Below, piece by piece: positions 10,201 through 15,408 of a stretch of 17,115 bases of DNA. Within the stretch, counting starts at the first letter, position 1, and each line of letters opens with the position of its first letter. The position numbers were made by a program, and so were the translations under genes. The DNA lies in the NCBI GenBank assembly GCA_964512045.1, contig CAZEJK010000104.1, forward strand, positions 1 through 17,115, read 5' to 3'. The notes under the pieces were generated by a model, which was not told where the DNA came from, ran no database searches, and was given only the letters and a program-made list of their open reading frames with translations. Source of the DNA: CAZEJK01 sp964512045. GTDB lineage: Bacteria; Acidobacteriota; Thermoanaerobaculia; Thermoanaerobaculales; Sulfomarinibacteraceae.

Positions 10201-10976
10201 ACCGGCAGGATCGAGGGATCCTGGTCACGAAGTCGCTGGAAGAGCTGCATGGCGAAGGCGTCAACCAGAGGGACGTCGCTCAGACGCTGCAGAACATCCT
10301 CTGCCTGCTCCACCCGCCAGCCGCTGAGACCCAGCAGACGGTCCGCCAGCTCGTCGGCCGTGGCCCGCGCCTGGCGGGAGCGGACGATCAGCTGTGCCAG
10401 CCGTCGCAGGTTCTCCACCATGGCGACGCGCAGGTGGATGGCGACCGCCCACCCCTCTCCGATGGTGAGCGGCTGGACGCGCTGGTAGGCGCTGACAAAC
10501 CGCTGCAGGGTCACCAGCTGGAACCGGCTGTCGGTGTGGGCAACGTAGGCCCAGGCCAGCCCATAGACGCGCGGATGTCCCTCCAGGTGACCTTCCGCGA
10601 TTTTGGGCAGGAGACGGTAGTAGCCTCTCGGGAGGTGGTCCCGTATGTCCCGTATCTGTTCGTCGACGACGTGGAAGTTGTCGAGGAGCCACTCCGCGGC
10701 AGGTGTGATCTCCTTCTTCTGCCGCACGGTGTCGGCGATGTTCTGGTAGGCAGCGACGAGGACTCTTGCGTTGTCGTCAACCCGGGCGAGGAGATCGCGT
10801 CCCTTGGAAGGTTTGCCGGTCGTGCCCTGGGCCGCTGCCAGGCTCTCGGCGTGCTCCTCCAGGCGCTCGATACCGAAGATCTCGGCGCGGATCGGCTCTT
10901 CGCGCAGGCGTGGCGCAGCGATGAAGGGGGTGGTTGTGTTGACGTCGAGCTCCGTTCCCGTTACGCCTCCGATCAG
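3855..10976 (-). CDS. ndvB: Cyclic beta-1,2-glucan synthetase, N-terminal GT84 part (frameshifted; start unclear)
   Basis: This is the large part of a synthetase that polymerises UDP-glucose into cyclic beta-1,2-glucan at the inner membrane. Residues are counted from CTG 10976. Conserved N-terminus PIRAEIFGIERLEEHAESLAAAQ (about 25-50) and VRQKKEITPAAEWLLDNFHV (about 84). Membrane helices lie near 445-490, 860-905 and 980-1025. GT84 hallmarks are LDADTRLPRG (Asp at about 665) and HHRWVRGDWQL (about 812). The glycoamylase-like/transglycosylation domain runs about 1050-1575 (FCNWYDT, WSGSMFEYLMP, YMAHHQGM). Two GH94-type sugar-binding modules follow (about 1625 and 2105). Family-like sequence ends at TAYAEWVLG near 4216; the remaining frame to the stop at 3855 is nonsense. 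No ATG, GTG or TTG lies between the in-frame TAG (10986-10988) and a GTG at 10727, which falls inside the conserved region. I therefore list the CTG at 10976 as the earliest possible start. It lies 94 bp downstream of the PRC-barrel gene, probably in the same unit. Confidence 0.88.
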   Translation of the reverse strand: MIGGVTGTELDVNTTTPFIAAPRLREEPIRAEIFGIERLEEHAESLAAAQGTTGKPSKGRDLLARVDDNARVLVAAYQNIADTVRQKKEITPAAEWLLDNFHVVDEQIRDIRDHLPRGYYRLLPKIAEGHLEGHPRVYGLAWAYVAHTDSRFQLVTLQRFVSAYQRVQPLTIGEGWAVAIHLRVAMVENLRRLAQLIVRSRQARATADELADRLLGLSGWRVEQAEDVLQRLSDVPLVDAFAMQLFQRLRDQDPSILPVLAWLHERLSAQGTSADEVVAREQHAQGAANVTVSNLITSMQRMSSADWTGFFEAISLVDEVLRAVPGFTEMDFATRNQCRIQVEVLSRGSGRPEVEVARSAVRLARDAGRESVEEDRPGAAAAPDDAAVGPAQSGAGRTDAPSRRAEEYPGYYILSKGRRTFEKRLGFRAPLRVWLRRFYRAHATGGYFGAVTAVTAVLLGGLLFLTWTAGAGLPVLVLLGFLGLAPASEIAVALVHRLVTLLVSPRLHPKLELAHGVPSKLRTMVVVPTLLTSQADIEEQVERLEVHYMANSDGHLHFALLSDWTDGHHEHMPGDDELLATLVDGIARLNEKHAGPPGGGSRFLVLHRRRLWNKGEGRWIGWERKRGKLHELNQLLRGARDTTFISINGQPPTVPQGVRYVITLDADTRLPRGAVYRLVGAMAHPLNRPRFDPQEGRVVEGYAILQPRITPSLPTGPRSTAYQRIVSGPGGVDPYAAAVSDVYQDLFEGGSYTGKGIYDVDTFETALEGKAPESTLLSHDLFEGVFARAGLLTDVDLFEEFPTSYLVDARRHHRWVRGDWQLLPWILGVARDAAGHRQKARIPTASRWKMVDNLRRSLVAPSSLVAAVAAWVLPAAPPLLWTGLAVGSVAVPALIPVLDNLLPRRSGISKRSHLRAVGRDIHVALAQTLLAITMLADQAWLMSDAVVRTLGRLCLTRRNLLQWVTAAQASNGAYPRLRTFYRDLRWGVVVALGAGTLCALIKPEAWPVAAPLVLLWVLAPALAWRISVPSRHARPQALSAQEMRSLRLVARRTWRFFETFVDEVEHALPPDNFQEDPEPVRAHRTSPTNMGLYLLSTIAAHDFGWIGTADTVTRLETTLATMARLHRVRGHFCNWYDTRDLRPLEPIYISTVDSGNLAGHLIAVAQACRELRDRPSLGAEIVPGIRDALHLVIESARRAEHQPGPQTAPRVQLCEVAEGMMAALEDPPAAPAEWVARVEQLEIHAERLLDTAVTLGGGEDGSASETLVWARTVRDCIRSHARDLEASILLEGLDTSERAETTFGRRLEALARRAEGMVEAMDFRFLFDPSRKLFSIGYRVADRTLDPSCYDLLASEARLASFVAIAKGDVDPRHWFLLGRALTPIGSGAALVSWSGSMFEYLMPVLVMRQPAHSLLDLSCRLVVEYQIRYGADRKVPWGVSESAYNVRDVQLTYQYSDFGVPGLGLKRGLSEDVVVAPYATALAAMVEPRAAVENLARLEEAGARGAHGLYEALDYTPSRLPEEAQVAVVRAYMAHHQGMLIVALGNVVHDGATRSRFHAHPMVRATELLLQERTPRAVAVARPRAEEVQVAALVRDLVPPTLRRFESPHDITPRTHLLSNGRYTVMVTAAGAGFSRWRDLAITRWREDAISDSWGSFIFLRDADTSDVWSAGFQPIGAEAEAYDVIYSEDRAKIMQRHRSVSTMLEIVVSPEDDAELRRLTVTNLEDRGRQIEVTSYAEVVLAPQAADEAHPAYSNLFVETEFVPELGTLLASRRPRSADDPRPWLAHVMALEEETFDAVQYETDRARFLGRGRTVRTPLSVIDGGDLSNTVGTVLDPIMSLRQHVAIPARGTAHVVFTTIVANSREEALARAEKYRQRATFERASSLAWTQAQAQLHHLRITQDEAHLFQRLANRLLFVDRTLRASPQELARMHGGQPGLWAYGISGDLPIALVRIESEEERDVARQLVRAHEYWCSKGLAADLVILNAQGTSYAPSLQESLETMVRAIQPAAGRERHPQAGGVFVLRADLVPPPDLTLLQAAARVLILARRGSLSEQVVRLGRTRPGPVPLRLRTPPESTETVSPPALDLEHFNGLGGFTPNGHEYVTALGTGQWTPAPWINVVANPGFGFQASEAGSGFTWSVNSRENKLTPWSNDTISDPPGETLYVRDEDSGLVWGPTTLPIREEGWPYLIRHGQGYSRFEHTSHGISLDLLQLVPVQDPVKISRLTLENRSDRTRRLSVTAYAEWVLGVERSDSPRSTPRPEPCSLATPGTVSLQSGSPSPTWAGVRPPTPATVWSSSVATPASTTRHRWNGDGSSRGRQERVWTPASLSRRRWSSTRANVPRSCSCWAKGTAVTTPGASSSATAR
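4211..4215 (-). other. Frame change site in the glucan synthetase gene (C5/G5 run)
   Basis: The N-terminal frame reads TAYAEWVLGVERSDSP and turns to nonsense, while the next frame picks up as AERLTEIDPQT. One extra G in the run of five G (minus strand) would give EWVLGGGAERLTEIDPQTR, an intact family-like join. The cause may be a homopolymer sequencing error, a real mutation or a slippage site. Confidence 0.75.
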
Positions 10977-11069
10977 GGGAGGAGGCTACCTTCTGTTCAC
11001 CTGGTTGGCTTCGACTCCAGATGAGTGGTTCTGGCCAGCGATTCGGCGCCTATGGGCAACGTTCCGCCA

Positions 11070-11444
11070 TCAGGGATGCGCCTCGTCCTCTTTCGGTATA
11101 GGGGGAGGAGTCTCGCTCTCACTCAGAATGAGATCGCGCAGCCCGGCTGTCTCGATGGAAAGGACCACGGTGTCACCGACCGCTTGCACCAGCCGGACAG
11201 GGATCTCGAGTGTTCCAGCACGGAACACGCTCCTGTCGACTCCGAGCCGGTCGGCGATATCCCTTTGCAGCTTGACCTGGAGCGACTCCACGCGCCAGGC
11301 GCGGCTGTCGAAGAAGAGAGCGGTGACCTCTCCCATGACCTGACCTTCTGCCGAGATTACCGTTCGTCCTCGAAGATTCTCGTCAGACATCCGCTGGGAT
11401 GGGGAATCCTCTTTGCCCTTGGTGGTCTCCATCGCGGTGTTCAT
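11070..11444 (-). CDS. PRC-barrel domain protein
   Basis: A 124-aa protein. The start at 11444 (MNTAMETTKGKEDSP) has AAGGAG seven bases upstream; an inner ATG at 11390 has a poorer site. The PRC-barrel spans about residues 22-105: NLRGRTVISAEGQVMGEVTALFFDSRAWRVESLQVKLQ in shorter pieces, then VQAVGDTVVLSIE. PRC-barrels are small beta-barrels found in RimM and photosynthetic reaction-centre H subunits, and often in stand-alone bacterial proteins of unclear role. The acidic, Pro-rich tail (SESETPPPIPKEDEAHP) is probably flexible. No signal peptide or membrane helix is visible, so it is likely cytoplasmic. A sigma-54 promoter at 11563-11578 lies about 120 bp upstream, and the glucan synthetase follows 94 bp downstream with no obvious terminator between. 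A regulatory or membrane-docking role for glucan synthesis is only a guess. Confidence 0.88.
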   Translation of the reverse strand: MNTAMETTKGKEDSPSQRMSDENLRGRTVISAEGQVMGEVTALFFDSRAWRVESLQVKLQRDIADRLGVDRSVFRAGTLEIPVRLVQAVGDTVVLSIETAGLRDLILSESETPPPIPKEDEAHP

Positions 11445-11562
11445 CCTTGATCTCCTTGAGCATCAGATCTTTCGTCGCTACTTCTCTTCTATCCGCTGCC
11501 GCCAGTTGCTCGACGTCTCTGCGGCGAGGATCCGTCGGAGCTGGCTGTCCACCCATGCAGTA

Positions 11563-11578
11563 AGCAGTCATCGTGCCA
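11563..11578 (-). promoter_or_regulatory. Sigma-54 promoter of the PRC-barrel/glucan synthetase unit
   Basis: The reverse strand reads TGGCACGATGACTGCT, one mismatch from TGGCACGNNNNTTGCT, with GG-N10-GC spacing. Predicted start near 11552 gives a leader of about 107 nt before the PRC-barrel ATG at 11444. That leader holds no convincing gene. Confidence 0.82.
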
Positions 11579-11645
11579 CCAGGGGAGAAGCCCGTGCTCA
11601 TTGCATCGCGAGACGGGCGAGAGCTGTGAAGGAGTGTCGATTCGG

Positions 11646-11675
11646 TCAGAATGAGGCGATGTTCCATCATTCTGA
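11646..11675 (-). promoter_or_regulatory. Paired upstream activator boxes for the PRC-barrel/glucan synthetase unit
   Basis: TCAGAATGA at 11646-11654 and TCATTCTGA at 11667-11675 start 21 bp apart and are exact reverse complements of each other, forming a 30-bp dyad with a 12-bp centre. The inner box begins 68 bp beyond the -24 T, about 94 bp upstream of the predicted start. The layout matches the SPFH and YtxH-like promoters. Confidence 0.7.
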
Positions 11676-11743
11676 TCACGCTGCCGTTGCTCGGGCACGA
11701 GCTGCATCACGAGGGGCCCGAAGCCGAGCGATCGACCGCCGTG

Positions 11744-11902
11744 CTACGTTCCAGAGCGACTGACCGCAGGGACCGAGCGGGCGGGCGACGCCAGCCGCGA
11801 TTGATCGAGGTGCGTCGGAGCCCGTCCTTCAGGCGTACGAGCATGCCTGGACAGTCCAGTCGGGGTCGGCGCCAGCATGGCCACGATCTTGAGTGCGTTC
11901 AC
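11744..11902 (-). pseudogene. Short ORF with strong ribosome binding site, probable remnant of a small membrane protein gene
   Basis: GTG at 11902 is preceded by AGAAGGAG with a 5-base spacer, an excellent ribosome binding site, and opens VNALKIVAMLAPTPTGLSRH. The opening MNALKIVA resembles the first residues of a family of small bacterial membrane proteins. The hydrophobic helix expected next is absent, and the remaining 40 codons look like random Arg/Pro/Ser-rich sequence to a TAG at 11744-11746. I read it as a gene whose body was lost, leaving the start region. A genuine 52-aa peptide or a leader peptide cannot be excluded. It sits 135 bp after the secreted 285-aa protein gene and ahead of the PRC-barrel activator boxes. 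The family resemblance rests on about eight residues, so it is tentative. Confidence 0.4.
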
Positions 11903-11927
11903 TGTGTCTCCTTCTGCCAGACTCGGG

Positions 11928-11957
11928 CAGGTGTCCGGCTAGATGGACAGGACCTGC
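11928..11957 (-). other. Hairpin upstream of the small ORF (possible attenuator or terminator)
   Basis: On the minus strand GCAGGT-cct-GTCC faces GGAC-ACCTGC across an 8-base loop, giving a bulged stem just before the ribosome binding site of the ORF at 11902. No U-tract follows. It may end the transcript of the 285-aa protein gene or shape the small ORF's leader. The remaining sequence between 11445 and 12037 shows nothing beyond the promoter and boxes listed. Confidence 0.3.
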
Positions 11958-12037
11958 AACTCGCACCGATCGAGTCCCGAGAGAGGATTCCGGTTCTGGT
12001 CGTCGCGCTGTGCCGACCGTCTTCCAACGTCAGGATG

Positions 12038-12895
12038 TCAGTCATCGACGCTCGGCGTCGAGAAGTCGAGGCGCGGGTGGTACGTGCGCAACGCATCCAT
12101 GACCTCGAGGACAGCCGCGTTGGATCCCGTCCCGCGGCGGCCGTCCTGGAACCGGTAGCTGTCGCCCTTGACGATCTTGAAGTTGATCTGATGGCAAAAG
12201 TTCTCAGAGGACCGCGCTTCGCAGGTGAACCACACCTTGTCGATGCCTGTGGTCTGGAACTGGAAGCTCCCTTCCGAGCCACGGGCGTCCTCCCAGCGGA
12301 GGGTGTCGCCATCCATGACCAGGCGACCCGTGCGGTCCTTCTTCAAGAACCCAAAGAGCCCCTTCTTCACCATCACCAGATCGTTGAAGACGAGCTCTGA
12401 CGGTGCGACGGCCGGCGCGTCCCGAGGTCCTGCTACAGTTGCCATCAATGCCGCGATCGTCGACTCCTGGACGCCGTTCTGCTTGAGGTAGACAAGGTCG
12501 TTGACCGAGAGGCTGTACGCCTCCGCGGACTGCCGCACCTGCTCGGCAATGTTCGTGTCGGACATTCCCGACGTGGTCATTCGCACTACATCGACCAGGC
12601 GGGTATCATCGGGCTGCAGTGGCTCGGGCACCGGCTCCAGTGGCGGGACCTGGGCCCAGATCGCAGTGATGACCCTCTCCGGCACGCCGGCACGACGCAG
12701 AGTGGCGATGTCCGCGGCCGTCATGGCGATGGTGTTGGCCGGGTCGTTGACCATGGCGATGATGCCGTGGGCCGGGGCGCCGGCCTGCTGTGCCACCAGG
12801 ATGGAGTTGACCGTCAGCTCCTCTGCTGCTGCCGCCGCTGCGACGAGCGCCACCGAGGCCACACCGAGAAGAGCAATCATGATTGTCTGTTTCAT
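12038..12895 (-). CDS. Secreted/periplasmic protein of unknown function with two related helical segments
   Basis: A 285-aa protein. MKQTIMIALLGVASVALVAAAAAAEE is a clear signal peptide with cleavage near residue 24. Two related helical segments follow: about 30-80 (AMTAADIATLRRAGVPERVITAIWA) and about 100-152 (SLSVNDLVYLKQNGVQESTIAALMA). Both share a D-(I/L)-x-L-(R/K)-x-x-G-V-x-x-x-(V/T)-I-x-A pattern, as if duplicated. A Pro-rich linker (PPLEPVPEPLQP) separates them. The C-terminal part (about 165-285) is beta-rich, with KKGLFGFLKKDRTGRLVMDGDTLRW and VWFTCEARSSENFCHQ, resembling a PH/GRAM-like lipid-binding fold only by gross pattern. Two Cys at about 229 and 237 could form a disulphide in the periplasm. 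I do not recognise the family. No sigma-54 promoter lies upstream. It is 186 bp after the YtxH-like gene, with a hairpin in between, so it is probably a separate unit. Confidence 0.85.
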   Translation of the reverse strand: MKQTIMIALLGVASVALVAAAAAAEELTVNSILVAQQAGAPAHGIIAMVNDPANTIAMTAADIATLRRAGVPERVITAIWAQVPPLEPVPEPLQPDDTRLVDVVRMTTSGMSDTNIAEQVRQSAEAYSLSVNDLVYLKQNGVQESTIAALMATVAGPRDAPAVAPSELVFNDLVMVKKGLFGFLKKDRTGRLVMDGDTLRWEDARGSEGSFQFQTTGIDKVWFTCEARSSENFCHQINFKIVKGDSYRFQDGRRGTGSNAAVLEVMDALRTYHPRLDFSTPSVDD

Positions 12896-13032
12896 ATAGA
12901 ACCTATCTTTCCATTAAAATTGGTTTCGCAAATGCCATGGCACGTGCACAGGCCGAGTTTCCAGGACACATCTCGAATCTGGCCCCCGGACGCCCCGCCG
13001 TGAAACGCAGTTTCTACCCAAGAGAGACGCCG

Positions 13033-13058
13033 CGGCGCGCGTAGAAAGTACGCGGCCG
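13033..13058 (-). terminator. Likely terminator hairpin after the YtxH-like gene
   Basis: On the minus strand CGGC-CGCGTA faces TACGCG-C-GCCG around a CTTTC loop: a 10-bp GC-rich stem with one bulged base, beginning 24 bp past the stop at 13082. A pyrimidine stretch (GTCTCTCTT) follows soon after, weaker than a true U-tract. The rest of the 12896-13081 gap shows no clear promoter. Confidence 0.42.
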
Positions 13059-13081
13059 GGTTGCGAGCTCTGTCCTCGGCC

Positions 13082-13294
13082 TCAAGAGACCGTCAAGGAG
13101 GCCTCGTCCTCTGTTGGGCCCACGGCGGCCGAGACCTGGCTCGGCAGGTCATGGGTCAGTCCGCGGATCCGCTCGGCGGCTCTCCGGCGGACTCGTGGCG
13201 CCAGCAGCATGACCGCTCCTGCACCGGCGATCGCGCCGACGAGCACGGCCAGCATCAGGTTCCGGCCACTGAAGCCGGCCTCACAGTCGCTCAT
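13082..13294 (-). CDS. Small YtxH-like single-pass membrane protein
   Basis: A 70-aa protein. The ATG at 13294 has a near-perfect AAAGGAGGT site, which decides the start over the longer open frame running upstream through the divergent promoter region. Sequence: MSDCEAGFSGRNLMLAVLVG then AIAGAGAVMLLAPRVRRRAA, with one glycine-rich membrane helix (residues 12-32), a basic segment RVRRRAAERIRG (34-45) and a short acidic tail. The Gly-rich helix followed by LLAP and a basic amphipathic stretch is the YtxH-like pattern (small stress-linked proteins of unknown mechanism). The positive segment implies an N-out/C-in orientation. A strong sigma-54 promoter (13400-13415) and two TCAAAATGA boxes lie upstream, beside the divergent activator gene. 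This is a usual place for a main target of such a regulator. Confidence 0.8.
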   Translation of the reverse strand: MSDCEAGFSGRNLMLAVLVGAIAGAGAVMLLAPRVRRRAAERIRGLTHDLPSQVSAAVGPTEDEASLTVS

Positions 13295-13399
13295 GTTCGA
13301 CCTCCTTTTCTCGGCCGCTCTTTGACCGGGTCCGTTAGGCCGCCCGCATCTGGCTCTGGCCTGACCGTCGTACCTGGTGCCTCGCTGATTGATCTCCAT

Positions 13400-13415
13400 T
13401 GCAATCTCTTTGCCA
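13400..13415 (-). promoter_or_regulatory. Sigma-54 promoter of the YtxH-like gene
   Basis: The reverse strand reads TGGCAAAGAGATTGCA, matching TGGCA-N6-TTGCA with exact GG-N10-GC spacing; only the base after TGGCA departs from consensus. Predicted start near 13389 gives a leader of about 95 nt to the ATG at 13294. Confidence 0.85.
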
Positions 13416-13481
13416 GACACATTGCGGTCTTGTTTGCAGGCGTTTGCGCCACGCAGACGATTTCCTTCATCGCGGATCCGA

Positions 13482-13511
13482 TCAAAATGAGATAGGATGA
13501 TTTCAAAATGA
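13482..13511 (-). promoter_or_regulatory. Paired TCAAAATGA activator boxes between the YtxH-like and regulator genes
   Basis: Two identical TCAAAATGA boxes (13482-13490, 13503-13511) in direct orientation start 21 bp apart, i.e. two helical turns. The inner box begins 67 bp beyond the -24 T of the YtxH-like promoter. The outer box ends 12 bp before the regulator ATG and touches its ribosome binding region, so the same sites could restrain the regulator's own expression. GATAGG at 13491-13496 is a possible regulator -10 lying between the boxes. Confidence 0.72.
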
Positions 13512-13523
13512 AAGAGGAGGCCA

Positions 13524-15173
13524 ATGCGCGTCGACGATCTGCACCACGAGGAGCTCCTGGCGCTTGACCCCGAAGGGGGCATGATCCGTTTTGCTGGGCA
13601 ACGCGCCCTCCTGCTCGACGCCGTGGCCATGGGGATTCTCAGGCAGTATCTGGTCGAGAACCTCGGGCTGGTTGCTGCCCGCGCGGTGCTCACCCAGTTC
13701 GGCTTCGCCCATGGCTGGCGCATGGCGGAGGCCATGCAGAAGGAGTTCAAGTGGGCGAGCAACGAGGAGTGGCGTCGCGCCGGCCCCCATCTCTGCAGGC
13801 TCGGGGGCCTCTTCCGCACCCAGCCGGGAAGTGAGGACCCTCTTTCCAAGCAGGGGTCGATGCTGCTTGCATCCTACGAGGCGGAGCAGCATCTCCTGCA
13901 CTTCGGCCGCTCCGATTCGGCGGTGTGCTGGACCATCTGCGGCCTGATGAGCGGCTACTTCAGCCGGACCAACGGCAAGGAGGTCTACGTCCTCGAAGAT
14001 CGATGCCTGGGCAATGGCCATGCGGCCTGTAACCTCCTCGGGCGCACGCGCGAAGGATGGGGTGACGAACGCGCCGAGGAGCTCGCGTTCTTCGACTCGG
14101 GTCGCCTCAAGCAGTGCCTGGATGTTTCACTCAGCAGGGTCACGGAGAGCTTGAAGGCGGCCGAGGAGAAGCTCCGAGGGCACCGCCAAGCTGTGGTCCG
14201 CGTGTCGCGCGACGTCGACGATGCACCCGGGATCGTCTCCAAGAGCTTGAAGATGCAGAAGGTGGTGGACCTGGCACGACGTGTGGCCAAGGTCGATGCC
14301 ACGGTGCTCATCACTGGCGAGAGCGGTGTGGGAAAGGAGAGAGTCGCGCGCCTCGTCCACGACGAGTCAACGCGGGCCGCCGGGCCGTTCGTCGCCGTCA
14401 ACTGCGGCGCCATCACCGAGACTCTCCTCGAGAGTGAGCTTTTCGGTCACAAGCGGGGTGCGTTCACCGGTGCGGCCTCGGACCGGCCCGGCCTGTTCGA
14501 AGCGGCCAACCATGGAACGCTCCTGCTGGACGAGATCGGTGAGATCTCATCGGGCATGCAGGTCAAGCTCCTGCGCGTGCTCCAGGAGCGGGAGATCCGT
14601 CGGGTCGGGGAGAACACAAGCCGGCCGGTGGATGTTCGCGTCCTGGCAACCACCAACCGCCATCTTGCCCACGTGGTCGCAGACGGGGCATTCCGGCAGG
14701 ACCTCTACTACCGGCTCAAGGTCGTCGAGCTGGACGTTCCGCCGCTGCGCGACCGCAGGGAGGACATCCTGCCGCTCGCCCGGGTCCTGCTGGCGGATGC
14801 GGCGGTTCGAATGGGACGCAAGATCACCGGCCTCGCACCAGCTGCTGCTGATCAGCTCCTGCGCTATGAGTGGCCGGGCAACGTGCGCGAGCTGGAGAAT
14901 GCCATGGAGCGTGCTGTCGCGCTCGCACGCGGCAGTCGCGTGGACCTCGAGGACCTGCCCGAGGAGGTCCGCCAGGCGTTTCCCAGGCCGGTGGTGAACG
15001 CGGGCGCGGTGCAGCCGCTCGACGAGATTGAGAAGGAGTACATCATCGCGGTGCTGGAGCTCAACGGCGGCAACCAGACGCGCACCGCCGAGCAGCTGGG
15101 GATCGGCTCGGCGACGCTGTACCGGAAGCTCAAGAGCTACGGTCTGACTCGCTCGCGGAGCGCTGGGAAGTGA
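13524..15173 (+). CDS. Sigma-54-dependent activator with XylR_N/V4R sensory domain (DmpR/XylR-like)
   Basis: A 549-aa protein, ATG at 13524 with GAGGAGG just upstream. The N-terminal region (about 1-115) resembles the XylR/DmpR activator domain: MIRFAGQRALLLDAVAMGIL and FGFAHGWRMAEAM. A V4R domain (about 115-190) carries CGLMSGYFSRTNGKEVYVLE and the Cys pair in EDRCLGNGHAACNLLG. A helical linker (about 193-225) joins the AAA+ domain: Walker A GESGVGKE (265-272), sigma-54 contact loop GAFTGA (312-317), Walker B LLLDEIGE (333-340), sensor region LATTNRHL and arginine-finger segment FRQDLYYRL. A Fis-type helix-turn-helix ends the protein (NQTRTAEQLGIGSATLYRKL). Length and order fit DmpR-class activators, in which ligand binding to V4R relieves repression of the ATPase. 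All key ATPase residues are present. It is the only plus-strand gene, next to paired TCAAAATGA boxes. The ligand cannot be told; the gene content does not suggest aromatic catabolism. Confidence 0.95.
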   Translation: MRVDDLHHEELLALDPEGGMIRFAGQRALLLDAVAMGILRQYLVENLGLVAARAVLTQFGFAHGWRMAEAMQKEFKWASNEEWRRAGPHLCRLGGLFRTQPGSEDPLSKQGSMLLASYEAEQHLLHFGRSDSAVCWTICGLMSGYFSRTNGKEVYVLEDRCLGNGHAACNLLGRTREGWGDERAEELAFFDSGRLKQCLDVSLSRVTESLKAAEEKLRGHRQAVVRVSRDVDDAPGIVSKSLKMQKVVDLARRVAKVDATVLITGESGVGKERVARLVHDESTRAAGPFVAVNCGAITETLLESELFGHKRGAFTGAASDRPGLFEAANHGTLLLDEIGEISSGMQVKLLRVLQEREIRRVGENTSRPVDVRVLATTNRHLAHVVADGAFRQDLYYRLKVVELDVPPLRDRREDILPLARVLLADAAVRMGRKITGLAPAAADQLLRYEWPGNVRELENAMERAVALARGSRVDLEDLPEEVRQAFPRPVVNAGAVQPLDEIEKEYIIAVLELNGGNQTRTAEQLGIGSATLYRKLKSYGLTRSRSAGK

Positions 15174-15240
15174 GAGGAGAGACGTCGACTCACGCCCCCT
15201 CGACCTTGCAGATGAGCGCGGTCATGTCGGTCCGAACGAA

Positions 15241-15255
15241 GCAACCGCGGGTTGC
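15241..15255. other. Small hairpin after the regulator gene
   Basis: GCAACC-GCG-GGTTGC forms a 6-bp stem, 67 bp past the regulator stop. A second perfect repeat, CAGAGC-AAT-GCTCTG, lies at 15369-15383. No U-tract follows either. The 15174-15408 gap separates two convergent genes, so these may help end transcription. Nothing else is visible there. Confidence 0.25.
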
Positions 15256-15408
15256 GACCGAGCGCTTCGGTTCGCGGTCACCCTGTGTGGTGTGCGCGAA
15301 AGCCGGATTGGCTGCCTGGAGCGCAGGAGATTCGTGCAGATCGTCGGCGAGAAGCGCTCAGATGAGGTCAGAGCAATGCTCTGGTCAGTCGGGACTCAAG
15401 GCAGTTCT

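Noticed and set aside
9432..11024. 530-codon open frame on the plus strand
   Set aside because: It lies antisense to the well-conserved N-terminal part of the glucan synthetase; its translation has no recognisable domain, and GC-rich genes commonly leave long antisense frames.
11054..11070. TGGCGGAACGTTGC as a sigma-54 promoter directly before the glucan synthetase
   Set aside because: The GG-to-GC spacing is 9 bases instead of 10, which sigma-54 tolerates poorly, and there are no activator boxes nearby.
11123..11132. A further TCAGAATGAG match
   Set aside because: It lies inside the PRC-barrel coding sequence (Leu-Ser-Glu-Ser), has no partner 21 bp away and no sigma-54 promoter at the right distance.
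11383..11679. 98-codon minus-strand frame upstream of the PRC-barrel gene
   Set aside because: It runs through the sigma-54 promoter and activator boxes, overlaps the PRC-barrel start, and its ATGs lie before or at the predicted transcription start.
11651..12400. 249-codon open frame on the plus strand
   Set aside because: Mostly antisense to the secreted 285-aa protein and the intergenic region; Arg-rich with no ribosome binding site of note.
12896..12960. TGGCATTTGCG upstream of the secreted 285-aa protein as a sigma-54 promoter
   Set aside because: GG and GC are only five bases apart; no element with correct spacing or TCARAATGA box was found in this gap.
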